DNA from: Bacteroidota bacterium
GTDB lineage: Bacteria; Bacteroidota; Ignavibacteria; UBA10030; UBA6906
Direction: 5' to 3'
NCBI GenBank assembly: GCA_030835135.1
Contig: JAUQWO010000061.1
Coordinates: 1-50,721, forward strand
Length of the DNA stretch: 50,721 nt
The translations under genes were made by a program, and so were the position numbers. Positions within the stretch are counted from its first letter, which is position 1, and every line of letters begins with the position of its first letter. The notes beneath the pieces are model-generated. The model saw only the letters and a list, made by a program, of their open reading frames with translations, was not told the DNA's origin and did not search any database. This document shows positions 35,111-44,651 of the stretch, piece after piece.

Positions 35111-38100
35111 CTACCGGACCAGCAGGAGTTCCCGGTTGGCCGTGAATGCTCCCGCGATCATCCGGCAGTAGTACACCCCCGAGGGAAGTCCCGCCGCATC
35201 GAAGGTGACCTCGTGCAGCCCTTCCCCCCGTTCTCCTTCCACAAGCGTCGCAACCTCCGACCCAAGCGTGTTGTAGATCCGTATCTGCACCTGTGATGCG
35301 GCCGGCAGGGCATACCGGATCGTCGTCGACGGGTTGAACGGATTGGGATAGTTCTGCATCAGTCCATAGGCGTCCGGCGTGCCCGTACCGGCTGCCTGTA
35401 GAATGCCGGTGACATCCCCGATCTTCGGCGTCAACGGCGCAGCCGTGGTGAAGAAGTAATCGATCAGCGCATTGAAAGCCGGCGGATTCGATCCGGCGTT
35501 CCCCGCGAACGGTCCGATGGCTGTAAGCGTGAGCGCGGATGCGAATGTGACCGCGCTCCGCCATGTCGTCCCGTTGGTCGAGAAGGACCCGGTCCATGTG
35601 TTGCCCGTGCGCTGGACGCGCAGGTACAATGGCGTGCCACCGGCGATCACCGTATCCTTCCTGACCGTTGGCGTCCCGCCGCTGAAGCTCGCCGCGAAGA
35701 ACCTCGTGTTGACGGCGTCACGTACGAAATCACATCGGACGAACGTGTTGGCATCCTGCACCGCAATGATGCCGGCGGTCTGGTATTCCGCACTCATGGC
35801 GGCATCGAACTTCGCCTCGACCGACAGGTCCGCGTTCGGGACGGTCTGGAGGAGACGCGGTGCGTTCATGGAGCCCGTCCAGAGATCATGCTGGGTCCCT
35901 GCCGGGATGGCGATGCGCACCGCCGAGCCGGTCATTGAAACGGACGCATCCCCGAGAGGGTTGACGAAGCTCCAGAGCGAACCGTTCAGCGACGGCGCAT
36001 TGAAATTGTCCGATGTTACGCCCGCTGGGGGGGTCGTTACCCGGAGCAGGGCACCCGCGCTGGTATCGGCACCCACTCCGTTGGTCACGACGCAGCGGAA
36101 GGTTGCACCGCTGTCCGCGGCCGTGGTCGCGGTGATAGTGTACGACGCCTGGGTGGCCGTGGGCACCGGTGACCCGTTCTTCTGCCATTGATAGGTCAGC
36201 GGGGCCGTGCCCGACGCGGTGATCGTGAATGTGGCCGGCTGGCCGGCGGTGACCGTCACTGCCTGGGGTTCCGCAAGCACCGTCGGTGCCACCGGTGCCG
36301 ACGGGCCGTCCTCGGGTGCGATCGGTGATGACGTGTTGAAGACATAGTCGATCAGCGCTGTGAACGCGGGTGTCGCCGGGATCGGAATGCCATGATTGCC
36401 GGCGAAGGGACCGGCCGCTGTCACTGTCAGCGCATGCGTGAAGACAGCTGCGGTGATCCAGGTCGTGCCGTTCGATGAATAGGAACCGGTCCATACGGAA
36501 CCCTGGCGCCGCACGCGAAGGTAGATGGCTCCGGTTGCCGCGATAGCAGTGTCCTTGCGGACTGTTGCCGATCCGCCGGAGAACGTGGCGGAGAAGAATC
36601 GGGTTGACGATCCGTCCTTGACGATGTCGAACCGGATCAGGTTCGATGCGTCCTGCTGCACGATGATGCCCTGCATCTGGTACTGGGATGCGAGCGCGGA
36701 TTCAAAACGGACGTCCATGGAAAAGTCTGTGTTCGAGATGGACTGCAGGACCCGGGGTGCGTTGAACCCGCCGACCCAGAGGTCGTGTGACACGCCCGCC
36801 GGGACAGCGATCGCCAGACGTGCATCCTGCGTTCCGGTGCCGGTGAGGGTGAACGATGCGTCGCCAAGCGGGTTGACCATGGTCCAGAGCGATGTGTTCA
36901 GCGATGCGCCGCTGAAATCATCCGATGTCACGGCCTGGGAGACCTGGACCGGCATCACCGTCAGGATGGCCGTCGCGCTCACTGCGCTGCTCACCCCGTT
37001 CGTCACCACGCAGCGGAAGCTCACGCCGCTGTCAGCGCTGCTCGTGGCCGGGATCGTGTACGAGGACGTTGTGGCGCCATCGATCGGGACGGTGTCCCGC
37101 TGCCACTGATAGAAAAGTGGTTCCGCGCCGCTCGCGGCAACCGTGAAGGTCACCGATTGGCCCGCAACGACCGTCTGTGATTGGGGTTGCGTGGTGATCG
37201 TGGGTCCCTGCGGGGCAACTGAACCATCCTCCGGGTCGAGGGGCGAAGCCGTGTCGAAGACATAATCCACCAGTGCCGTGAATGCCGGTGGTGCGGCGCC
37301 GGCGTTGCCCGCGAACGGGCCAACACCTGTCAGGGTGATCGCCGCCGTGAAGCTCACGGCATTCCTCCACGTGATCCCGTCGTACGAGAACCAACCCGTC
37401 CACGTGTTGCCTGTGCGGCTCACGCGCAGGTAGAGCGGTGACCCGTTGGTGATCGCGGTATCCTTCCGCACCGTGGGCGTGCCGCCGCTGAACGACGCGG
37501 CAAAGAACCGCGTCCTGGTGGCATCGCGCACGAAGTCGAAGCGGACGAAGGTCGAGGCGTCCTGCACAGCGATGAGTCCCTGGGTCTGATACTCCGCATT
37601 CATGGTGCCATCGAACTTGGCGTCGACGGAGAAGTCGGTGTTCGACACGGTCTGAAGGATGCGCGGTGCATCCATGGAGCCCGTCCAGAGATCATGCGTC
37701 GTCCCGGCAGGTATGCTGATCGCCAGCCCCGCATTCTGTGTTCCCGTCCCGGTGAGCGAGAATGTGGCATCGTTCAACGGGTTGACGATGGTCCACCGCG
37801 CGTTGTTGATGAATGCTCCGCTGAAGTCATCAGAGACCACCCCGCCGCCGCTGACGGACAGGGTCCGGACGGCCAGGAGTGCGGCGTGCGATGTATCGTG
37901 CTCTGCCCCGTTGCTCACGATACACCGGTACAGGGCACCACTGTCGGCGACAGCCGCCTGCGCGATCGCGTACCGTGCCGACGTTGCGCCGTCGATGTCG
38001 ACCCCATTGCGCTGCCATTGATACGCGAGACCCGCGCCACCGATCGCGATGACCAGGAACGACGTCGAATCGTTCTCCGTGACTGACCGGGCACGGGGGT

Positions 38101-38842
38101 GCATGGTGACGGACGGCAGGGCCGGAGGTGCTGTCGTGACGGTCGCGATGACGCGATCGTAGAGCACGGCGTGCCCGGCGTTGTTCATGTGTGCTCCGTC
38201 AGATGCATAGGCGGGGAGAATGGCTCCCTGCGTGTCGCCGAGTCCTGTGAAGAAATCGATCGTCCGTTCGGCGAATGCTTCCCGGGTAGCGGTGATCATC
38301 GCGAACTGCAGCTGGTGTCCGGGGGCATCCAGCGTCGTGCGTGGCTGCGGTGTCGCTACCCAGACCGGGACTCCCTGTGCTGCCGCGGTCGTCACGACCA
38401 CCGCGTAGTTGTGCATCTGCATATCCACCGGCACGTGATCGTCGGCGTCGTTGGTCGGGAGGTTGATGATGATGAGATCAGGATCGAGAGCCAGAGCAGC
38501 GGTGATGTTGTTGCCCGTTGCCGGGAGATACGAGGGCGTGTTCCAGGGGGCCGGCGGGACGTTGCCTGTTGGCATGATACTGAATGTCGTGAACCCACCG
38601 ATGCCCAGATTGACGACATCAGAACCGGGGACTGCATTCGCAAGCCACGCGGTGTACTGGTTCACCCAGGAGAGGGAGATGGGGGAAGCATTGGCGCCCT
38701 CTGCCGTCGAGGAACCGAGAACGACGACGCGCAGCGTTGGACTCTGGGAGACCGCCTCGACCGGGCGGAGGACGGTGAGCAGTGCAAGGATGAGAAGACC
38801 CGCGCGAGCAAGCGCTCTGCCAGCTGGGAGATCAAAAGCCAT
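35111..38842 (-). CDS. Secreted SGNH hydrolase with three Ig/DUF1349-type units and type IX tail
   Basis: A 1243-residue exported protein with a signal peptide (to about residue 31). Residues about 36-240 are an SGNH/GDSL hydrolase: nucleophile Ser45 in VLGSSTAEG, Asn131 in LPTND, Asp215 and His218 in SDGAHMN. Then three units follow, each an Ig-like domain (YQWQRNGVDIDG, Cys in YRCIVSNG) plus a DUF1349/concanavalin-like jelly roll (DDFSGA...NPLxDA, GPFAGN, DYVF). The end (about 1165-1243) is a type IX (Por) sorting domain: NYPNPFNPSTTIRYALP, then LPSGVYYCRM. It probably deacylates or deacetylates extracellular polymer while attached to the cell surface. The substrate is unknown. Confidence 0.88.
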   Translation of the reverse strand: MAFDLPAGRALARAGLLILALLTVLRPVEAVSQSPTLRVVVLGSSTAEGANASPISLSWVNQYTAWLANAVPGSDVVNLGIGGFTTFSIMPTGNVPPAPWNTPSYLPATGNNITAALALDPDLIIINLPTNDADDHVPVDMQMHNYAVVVTTAAAQGVPVWVATPQPRTTLDAPGHQLQFAMITATREAFAERTIDFFTGLGDTQGAILPAYASDGAHMNNAGHAVLYDRVIATVTTAPPALPSVTMHPRARSVTENDSTSFLVIAIGGAGLAYQWQRNGVDIDGATSARYAIAQAAVADSGALYRCIVSNGAEHDTSHAALLAVRTLSVSGGGVVSDDFSGAFINNARWTIVNPLNDATFSLTGTGTQNAGLAISIPAGTTHDLWTGSMDAPRILQTVSNTDFSVDAKFDGTMNAEYQTQGLIAVQDASTFVRFDFVRDATRTRFFAASFSGGTPTVRKDTAITNGSPLYLRVSRTGNTWTGWFSYDGITWRNAVSFTAAITLTGVGPFAGNAGAAPPAFTALVDYVFDTASPLDPEDGSVAPQGPTITTQPQSQTVVAGQSVTFTVAASGAEPLFYQWQRDTVPIDGATTSSYTIPATSSADSGVSFRCVVTNGVSSAVSATAILTVMPVQVSQAVTSDDFSGASLNTSLWTMVNPLGDASFTLTGTGTQDARLAIAVPAGVSHDLWVGGFNAPRVLQSISNTDFSMDVRFESALASQYQMQGIIVQQDASNLIRFDIVKDGSSTRFFSATFSGGSATVRKDTAIAATGAIYLRVRRQGSVWTGSYSSNGTTWITAAVFTHALTVTAAGPFAGNHGIPIPATPAFTALIDYVFNTSSPIAPEDGPSAPVAPTVLAEPQAVTVTAGQPATFTITASGTAPLTYQWQKNGSPVPTATQASYTITATTAADSGATFRCVVTNGVGADTSAGALLRVTTPPAGVTSDNFNAPSLNGSLWSFVNPLGDASVSMTGSAVRIAIPAGTQHDLWTGSMNAPRLLQTVPNADLSVEAKFDAAMSAEYQTAGIIAVQDANTFVRCDFVRDAVNTRFFAASFSGGTPTVRKDTVIAGGTPLYLRVQRTGNTWTGSFSTNGTTWRSAVTFASALTLTAIGPFAGNAGSNPPAFNALIDYFFTTAAPLTPKIGDVTGILQAAGTGTPDAYGLMQNYPNPFNPSTTIRYALPAASQVQIRIYNTLGSEVATLVEGERGEGLHEVTFDAAGLPSGVYYCRMIAGAFTANRELLLVR
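35440..37845 (-). repeat. Three imperfect ~0.9-kb repeats (Ig-like + DUF1349 units)
   Basis: Equivalent points of the units (for example GAAGACATA...ATC near 37257, 36337 and 35449) are about 920 and 890 bp apart. Long stretches are nearly the same at DNA level, for example the codons for SMDAPR/GFNAPR/SMNAPR. The array suggests internal duplication by recombination. Confidence 0.8.
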
Positions 38843-39037
38843 CGAAGCCCCGGAATGTTGTGTGGAATGGATACGGGTCCGGCCTTCGGATGGAATCCAG
38901 GAATGGCGTGCAGGTGGATCGATGTCAAAGGACCGGTGTACTCTACTACATACGTGTCAACGCAGAGAGATCCGCGATTGTTCCCGACCGCCGGGGCGTT
39001 CAACGTCCGGTCTCACGGCCCTGCGCGCCATGGCGCC

Positions 39038-42000
39038 CTATTTTACGAGCATCAGACGCCGGGTCGCTGTGAACGGGCCGGAGACCATCCGGCAGAGGTA
39101 CATGCCGCTGGGGAGACCGGTGGCGTCCCATGACAGGGTATAGGTGCCCGGATCCTTGACTTCGTGCACGAGCGTGGCAACGCTCCTCCCCAGCACATCA
39201 AAGACCTGGAGCGATGTCAGTTGTCTGTCCGGGACCGAGAACCGGATACTTGTCGCGGGATTGAATGGGTTCGGATAGTTCTGTTCCAGCGCATGGCGCA
39301 CCGGAGCCGCGCCTTGACCACCATTCTGTGACGTCGTGAGAAGCGACTGATTCTGTCCATCCCGGGCATCAATGAGGGAGGCCGTGACGGAACCACCGGA
39401 ACGGGATCGGACCGTCACCAATTCGCCACCGGGCATGATCGAACGGCTATCCCCTCCGATGGTGGCAATGTTGATCTCCGCGTCGTCACCGAGTGTCCGG
39501 ACAAAGACCAGCGGGGCCGGAGAAATGGCAGCGAGCAGAGGACCCGGGGTGACGCGGACCGGGCCCTGGCCGATCCCGGTGATGCGGAGCGCCAGGCCAT
39601 GGACGTCGGGTGCGTTCCCTGTCAGAAGGACGGGTGTGACCGTTGTCTCACCCTCCTGGATCCCCGTGCCGATCCGTACTCCGATGACCGCTTCGGAGCG
39701 ATGACCGGTCTTCGGCACAACGGTCGAGCCCGTCGTTCCGTACATCGAAGCCATGATCATCAGGTCTTCGAAATTGATGCGTCCGTCGGGCACGGGAAGG
39801 GAATACGGAGTTCCATCGACGGTCGGCCCGAAATCGAATTTCCGGCGGTAGTATCCGGCCGTGCTACCGGTATCCGCGCTCGTTGACCAGTACCCCAGCG
39901 ACCATGCGATCAGATCATCGAAATCCACCTGACCATCGGCCCGGACTGTCACGCCTCCGGCAGATGCAACATCCCCAAGGAGCACAGATGTCGTGAGCGT
40001 TTCTGCGATCGCCACGGCTTGAAAGGTCGCAGAGCCGAACATTGCGGAGAACCGGATCTGGTCCACCGTGACAAATGATCGTCCCGGCCTTTGTATCCCG
40101 AAAAGGACGCCGAGGAGGCTCTCTCCGGGTGCGGGGCGCACGGTATCCGGGAACGCGATGGACAACGCCGCGGTGCCTGCGTTGGAGTCTACGATCGCCG
40201 TTGTCGACGTCGCCCCTGCGCTCAGAGAGCCTGTCGCCCCGATGCCCTTCCAGAAGAGCTCTGCGGGATCCCAGTGGATGGTCAGCGTGTATGATGAGAA
40301 AGCGAATGTGTCGTCCATCCGCATCGACACAGGGATCGGCTGATCGGGCCCGTACTCCCAATCGCCGGGATGCAGTGCAACGGTGCCGGCCCACGTGGTA
40401 TCCGGGGTGAAGTGCGCCATCGAATCGGTCAGTGTGCTACGCAAGACCATCGCAGAGGGCGCCGTGGTGAATTCCGCCACGGCGGACCACGGACTCCAGA
40501 CGTCATCGCGGGAGCTGCGGATCCTCCAGAAGTAGGTGGTGCCCGGAAGAAGTCCTGAAAGATCAAGTGATGGGGTGGCGGACGCGACCGTCACGGCGAC
40601 CGCCGCCGGCTCCGACATCAGGGAGTCGGCGGTGATGATTATGGAGTCCTGCGCGTTCCCTGTCGAATTCCAGTGGAGGGTGACGTCACCACCGAGACCG
40701 ACCGCGCCGGGGGCAGGGGCGAGGATCGCCGGGGATCGGGGACCATCTTCGGGGTCGATCGGTACGACCGTATTGAAGAAGTAGTCGACCTGCGCGGTGA
40801 ACGGCGGTGTGGCCTCAGGGGTGTCTCCGGCATTGCCGGCAAAGACACCGCCTGCGGTCGTCACTGTGGAGTACGAAAATGTCGTGGCGACCTTCCAGAT
40901 CTGTCCATCATAGGAGAACGATCCCGTCCAGAGGTCCCCGGAACGCTGAAGCCGGAGGTACTGCGGAGGCGTACCGCCCAGCGCGGAATCCTGTCGGATC
41001 GTTGGTACGCCTTGCGTGAACGTAGCGGCAAACAGATGCACCCTCGTGCCCTGCCGGACCACGTCGAAACGAACGAGATTCGCGCTGTCCTTCTGGACAA
41101 CAAGACCCTGCATCTGATACTTCTGTGCTGGTATCGAGGCGAACTTGACCTCAACCGCAAAACTCTGATTGGGGAACGGCTGGAGTATCTGTGGTGCGTC
41201 GTTTGCGTACATCCACAGGTCATGGGTTGTTCCTCCCGGGAGCTCGATCGTGAGCCACGCATCGGTCGACCCCGTGCCGGTGAAGCTCAGTGTGGCATCC
41301 TGCTTGGGATCACGGAAGGTCCACACGCCGGTATCGAGTATTCCGGTCGAAAAGTCGTCTGAGACGATGAACGATGACGGTGAACCCGGGAGAGCATGCA
41401 CCGTCAATGGGGCTTCGTTCGAGATGGTCTGTTCGGTCCCCCGGGTGATGACACAGCGGAACATCGCCCCGCTGTCGGCCTGCGAGGTCTCTGTCATGAA
41501 CAGGTGCGCCGCGGTCTCACCGGGAATATCCACACCATTGCGTTGCCATTGAAACGTCACCGTCTCGCCTCCATAACTGATCACGTCGAAGGATACGGTA
41601 TCGCCCTCGGTCACCGTTCGTGCGCGTGGATGCATCGCCACGAACGGACCGGTCGGACGATCGTACGTCACCGTGCCCATGACCCGGTTGAAGAGGAGAA
41701 GGTGTCCTGCGTTGTTCAGGTGTGTCCCATCAGCATTGTACTCAGGGAGGATGTTGCCGGAGGCATCGCCCAGACCCGACCAGAAATCTATGCACCTCCC
41801 GGCGAAGGCTTCATTCGTCGCGTCGACCATTGTGCGGATCAGTGATTGGGCGGCAGCGATGGTACTCCGTGGTTGCGACGTGGTGATCCATACCGGCACA
41901 TCATGACCGGCAGCCAGAGCCACGATCGTAGCGTAGTTCGCTATCTGCATGTCGACCGGGATCAGGACATCGGAATCATTGGTCGGCAGATTCACGAGGA

Positions 42001-42367
42001 TCAGGTCCGGATCCAGGGCGAGAGCGGCGGTGATATTGTGGCCCGGCGATGGGAGAAAGGCCGGATGATTCCAGACGCCGAACGGGACTGTGCCCGTTGG
42101 CATCACATTGCACGTGGTGAATCCGCCCACCGCGAGATTGGTCACCTGTGAACCAGGGTTGGAGACGCCCAATGCGGTGGCGAACATGTTCGCCCAGGAC
42201 TCTGACAGGGGATCAGCGTTCGCCCCTGCTGCGGTCGATGACCCCAGAATGACCACCTTGATCGGGCCTTCCATGGCATGGAGCGGTGCCTGACCGGCGA
42301 CGATCGCCAGGCACAGCAAGGCCAGAGAAATGATCTTCCCCCGATGCAATGTGATTCGCAGGTGCAT
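39038..42367 (-). CDS. Secreted SGNH hydrolase with Ig, DUF1349, Fn3, cohesin- and dockerin-like parts and type IX tail
   Basis: A paralogue of the previous gene. From ATG 42367 (1109 residues; frame open further upstream) a signal peptide (to about residue 31) leads to an SGNH domain (nucleophile Ser44 in ILGSSTAAG; LPTND; NADGTHLNNAGH). One Ig-like and one DUF1349-like unit follow, then a fibronectin III-like domain (PGTTYFWRIRSS), a cohesin-like beta domain (YTLTIHWDPAELFW), and two EF-hand-like dockerin motifs (RADGQVDFDDLIAW, DGRINFEDLMIMAS). The end is a type IX sorting domain (NYPNPFNPATSIRFSVP). Cell-surface polymer hydrolysis is the likely role. Gaps beside it (38843-39037 and 42368-42516) show no gene. 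Confidence 0.87.
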   Translation of the reverse strand: MHLRITLHRGKIISLALLCLAIVAGQAPLHAMEGPIKVVILGSSTAAGANADPLSESWANMFATALGVSNPGSQVTNLAVGGFTTCNVMPTGTVPFGVWNHPAFLPSPGHNITAALALDPDLILVNLPTNDSDVLIPVDMQIANYATIVALAAGHDVPVWITTSQPRSTIAAAQSLIRTMVDATNEAFAGRCIDFWSGLGDASGNILPEYNADGTHLNNAGHLLLFNRVMGTVTYDRPTGPFVAMHPRARTVTEGDTVSFDVISYGGETVTFQWQRNGVDIPGETAAHLFMTETSQADSGAMFRCVITRGTEQTISNEAPLTVHALPGSPSSFIVSDDFSTGILDTGVWTFRDPKQDATLSFTGTGSTDAWLTIELPGGTTHDLWMYANDAPQILQPFPNQSFAVEVKFASIPAQKYQMQGLVVQKDSANLVRFDVVRQGTRVHLFAATFTQGVPTIRQDSALGGTPPQYLRLQRSGDLWTGSFSYDGQIWKVATTFSYSTVTTAGGVFAGNAGDTPEATPPFTAQVDYFFNTVVPIDPEDGPRSPAILAPAPGAVGLGGDVTLHWNSTGNAQDSIIITADSLMSEPAAVAVTVASATPSLDLSGLLPGTTYFWRIRSSRDDVWSPWSAVAEFTTAPSAMVLRSTLTDSMAHFTPDTTWAGTVALHPGDWEYGPDQPIPVSMRMDDTFAFSSYTLTIHWDPAELFWKGIGATGSLSAGATSTTAIVDSNAGTAALSIAFPDTVRPAPGESLLGVLFGIQRPGRSFVTVDQIRFSAMFGSATFQAVAIAETLTTSVLLGDVASAGGVTVRADGQVDFDDLIAWSLGYWSTSADTGSTAGYYRRKFDFGPTVDGTPYSLPVPDGRINFEDLMIMASMYGTTGSTVVPKTGHRSEAVIGVRIGTGIQEGETTVTPVLLTGNAPDVHGLALRITGIGQGPVRVTPGPLLAAISPAPLVFVRTLGDDAEINIATIGGDSRSIMPGGELVTVRSRSGGSVTASLIDARDGQNQSLLTTSQNGGQGAAPVRHALEQNYPNPFNPATSIRFSVPDRQLTSLQVFDVLGRSVATLVHEVKDPGTYTLSWDATGLPSGMYLCRMVSGPFTATRRLMLVK

Positions 42368-42516
42368 GATGTTTCCCGGGTGAGAGGCTACTGCCTGGTG
42401 AACAGGATCAATATCGCTCTCTGGAGGATCCCGGACTGTGATGGAAATCACCGGGGAGGCTCAGGAACAGGGATCCGAGCCCGGGTACGGCAGGGGCGTG
42501 TGATGGACTGCCGGGA

Positions 42517-43269
42517 TCAGGGCCGGGCAAAAACGTAGAATTTGGCATCAGAATCCGATACCAGATACATCCGATCGCCGATGAACGCGATCCCCTCTCC
42601 CTGCTCCAGGGGCGAGGCCCAGACACCCAGTAGTTGGCCCGAGCGCGCATATTTAAGAACCTTGCCTGACTCGTCGCTGATCACCCACCAGGCATCGGTG
42701 GCCGCGTCGTAGCAGATGTCGGAGATATCCGAGGTCTCGGAAAGGGTGAGGCGGCGTACTTCCGTTGGACCGGAGAATTCTGCCAGCGCGGTCGGTGCCT
42801 TCTCGTTCAGCACAACAATGTGGCCGTCCGGGTTGACGGTGATCCCTTCAAGCGCGTGTTTAGGATCGGTCCTGACAAGGACGGGTTGCGACGAGACCTT
42901 TGTTCCGTTGGGGAGGAACCGGGTGATCTGTGACGCGGTCTCTTCCACCACATAGATGGTATCGGCGTTGGCGGAAAGGGCGATGCCTTCCATGTCCGTG
43001 GCAGCCACGGGAATGGAAGAAAGCACTTTGCCGGTCGTATCGATGATGAAGATCTCCTGGCGTGAGTCGGAGACCACATACAGCGTTCCTGTTCTCGGTG
43101 CGTAGGCGAGGCCGGAGGGCTCCCCGATGCTCATGGTGCCGACGCTGATCAGGGTGAGGTCCTTCACCGGCAACGTGGACTCCGCCGGAGTGACGGGTGG
43201 TTCGTTTCGCGCACAGCTCAGAATGCCCAGAAGTATGGTGGTGGCGAGGAAGGTCATCGGCTGCCGCAT
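42517..43269 (-). CDS. SdiA-regulated/phytase-like beta-propeller lipoprotein
   Basis: A 250-residue protein with a lipoprotein signal ending ILSC. The mature part is a beta-propeller of the SdiA-regulated family (EPSGLAYAPRTGTLYVVSD, DMEGIALSANADTIYVVEE, ALEGITVNPDGHIVVLNE, GEGIAFIGDRMYLVSDSD). Some relatives are annotated as esterase-like phytases, but enzymatic activity is not established for the family and no catalytic set can be named here. It lies downstream of the lamin-tail protein on the same strand. Confidence 0.85.
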   Translation of the reverse strand: MRQPMTFLATTILLGILSCARNEPPVTPAESTLPVKDLTLISVGTMSIGEPSGLAYAPRTGTLYVVSDSRQEIFIIDTTGKVLSSIPVAATDMEGIALSANADTIYVVEETASQITRFLPNGTKVSSQPVLVRTDPKHALEGITVNPDGHIVVLNEKAPTALAEFSGPTEVRRLTLSETSDISDICYDAATDAWWVISDESGKVLKYARSGQLLGVWASPLEQGEGIAFIGDRMYLVSDSDAKFYVFARP

Positions 43270-43301
43270 GGAAACGCCCCTGGAGGAGGTGAAGAAACCC
43301 G

Positions 43302-43334
43302 CGGGCCGGAGCCGGGAGTGTGCACGCCGGCCCG
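43302..43334 (-). terminator. Weak terminator after the double lamin-tail gene
   Basis: An 8-bp stem CGGGCCGG/CCGGCCCG (43302-43309 with 43327-43334). On the minus strand it is followed by CGGGTTTCTT. It lies 18 nt after the stop of the upstream gene. Confidence 0.5.
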
Positions 43335-43351
43335 TCGGGAGAGACTGAGAG

Positions 43352-44539
43352 TTACTTCATCAGCAGCAGGCGTGTGGTCGCGGCGAAATTCGCCGACGAG
43401 AGCCTGCACAGGTACACACCGGACGCAAGGCCACGGGCGTCGAACGTCACGGCGTGACGTCCGGCCGATTGCTGGCCGTCGACCAGCGTTGCCACTTCGC
43501 GCCCGAGCATGTCGTACACCTTCACGCTGACTTCGGATGCCGTCAGCATGTCATAGCTGATGGTCGTGGTCGGGTTGAAGGGATTCGGATAGTTCTGATG
43601 GAGGGCGTAACGGCTCACGATCGCTTCCTGTTCTTCGACCGCCGTGCTCCCACCGTTCGTCACGCCGCGGGTCAGGGGGCTGAGCTTCACGAAGGTCACG
43701 GTGCCGTCCGGTTGGCGTGCCCAGCTCGTATCGACGCCCAGGGCCGGGATCACGACGCTGTCGATGATGAAACCGCCGGCATTCTCGAGCCACACGGTCT
43801 CACCACCGCTCGAGAGGCCGAAGCCATCCAGGATGGAGGCGCTGGTGTTCGTATCGGTGATGACGACATAGTATCCCTTGGAGGGAATGAGTGTCCCGGC
43901 GGGAAGGGCCTTCTTGGGCTTGGTGCCGCCCTGACCGCCCGCGTCATAGATCTTGTAGCCACCGACGTCGATCTGGACCGCTGCGCCATTGTAGATCTCG
44001 ATCCAATCGAGGTTGCCGGCCGCGCCGCGCGAGTAGACCTCGTTCATGACGATGAGGGGTTCGTTGTTGGTGCCGCGCGTCATCGGCGACAGCTTCACAA
44101 AATTCGTTGAGCCGTCCGGCTTGCGTGCCCAGCTGGTATCGAGCCCGAGCGCGGGGATCACGACGCTGTCGATGACCGTGCCGCTGGCATTCTCGAGCCA
44201 CACGGTCTCGCCGCCACTCGAGAGGCCGAAGCCATCGACGATGGAAGCGCTGGTGTTCGTATCGGTGATCACGACGTAAAATCCTTTGGGCGGAACGATC
44301 GTTCCCGCCGGCAGCGCCTTTTTGGTCTTGGTGCCGCCCTGGCCGCCGGTGTCATAGATCTTATAGCCACTGACATCGAGCTGGGTTGCTGCGCCGTTGT
44401 AGATCTCGATCCAATCGAGGTTGCCCGCCGTGCCCCGCGTGAAGACCTCATTCATCTTCACGGAGGACTGGCCATAGCTGATCAGGGTGGTCGCACACAG
44501 CAGCACCAGGATCGCCAGGAACAGTATGCTTCGTTTCAT
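43352..44539 (-). CDS. Secreted protein with two lamin-tail domains and type IX tail
   Basis: A 395-residue protein with a signal peptide (to about residue 23, SYGQ). Two lamin-tail (LTD) domains, about residues 26-157 and 162-295, are nearly identical (KMNEVFTRGTAGNLDWIEIYN against VMNEVYSRGAAGNLDWIEI). LTDs are Ig-like folds often linked to secreted nucleases and other surface enzymes, but no catalytic domain is present. The end is a type IX sorting domain (NYPNPFNPTTTISYDM, LASGVYLCRL). GGAGAG precedes ATG 44539. A binding or scaffold role at the cell surface is likely. Confidence 0.9.
   Translation of the reverse strand: MKRSILFLAILVLLCATTLISYGQSSVKMNEVFTRGTAGNLDWIEIYNGAATQLDVSGYKIYDTGGQGGTKTKKALPAGTIVPPKGFYVVITDTNTSASIVDGFGLSSGGETVWLENASGTVIDSVVIPALGLDTSWARKPDGSTNFVKLSPMTRGTNNEPLIVMNEVYSRGAAGNLDWIEIYNGAAVQIDVGGYKIYDAGGQGGTKPKKALPAGTLIPSKGYYVVITDTNTSASILDGFGLSSGGETVWLENAGGFIIDSVVIPALGVDTSWARQPDGTVTFVKLSPLTRGVTNGGSTAVEEQEAIVSRYALHQNYPNPFNPTTTISYDMLTASEVSVKVYDMLGREVATLVDGQQSAGRHAVTFDARGLASGVYLCRLSSANFAATTRLLLMK
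43650..44465 (-). repeat. Direct DNA repeat encoding the two lamin-tail domains
   Basis: Two copies about 405 bp apart in register are close to identical over long runs, for example the block encoding TDTNTSAS and DGFGLSSGGETVWLEN near 43780-43870 and 44190-44275. The likeness points to recent duplication. Confidence 0.85.
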
Positions 44540-44601
44540 GGTCTCTCCAGAAATGTGAGTGTCACGACAGCCTGGCCGACGTGACGGTTGGTTCAGAGGA
44601 A

Positions 44602-44644
44602 CCGTGGGGCGGTGTGGCCAGCCAACGGCCGCACCGTCCCACGG
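44602..44644 (-). terminator. Probable terminator after the lamin-tail lipoprotein gene
   Basis: A 13-bp stem (44602-44614 with 44632-44644) containing one G-T type pair. On the minus strand it starts 8 nt after the stop codon and is followed by TTCCTCT. Confidence 0.6.
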
Positions 44645-44651
44645 GGTATCG

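Noticed and set aside
35440..37845. CRISPR-like array
   Set aside because: The repeats are about 0.9 kb, coding and imperfect; no short repeats with unique spacers occur anywhere in the window.
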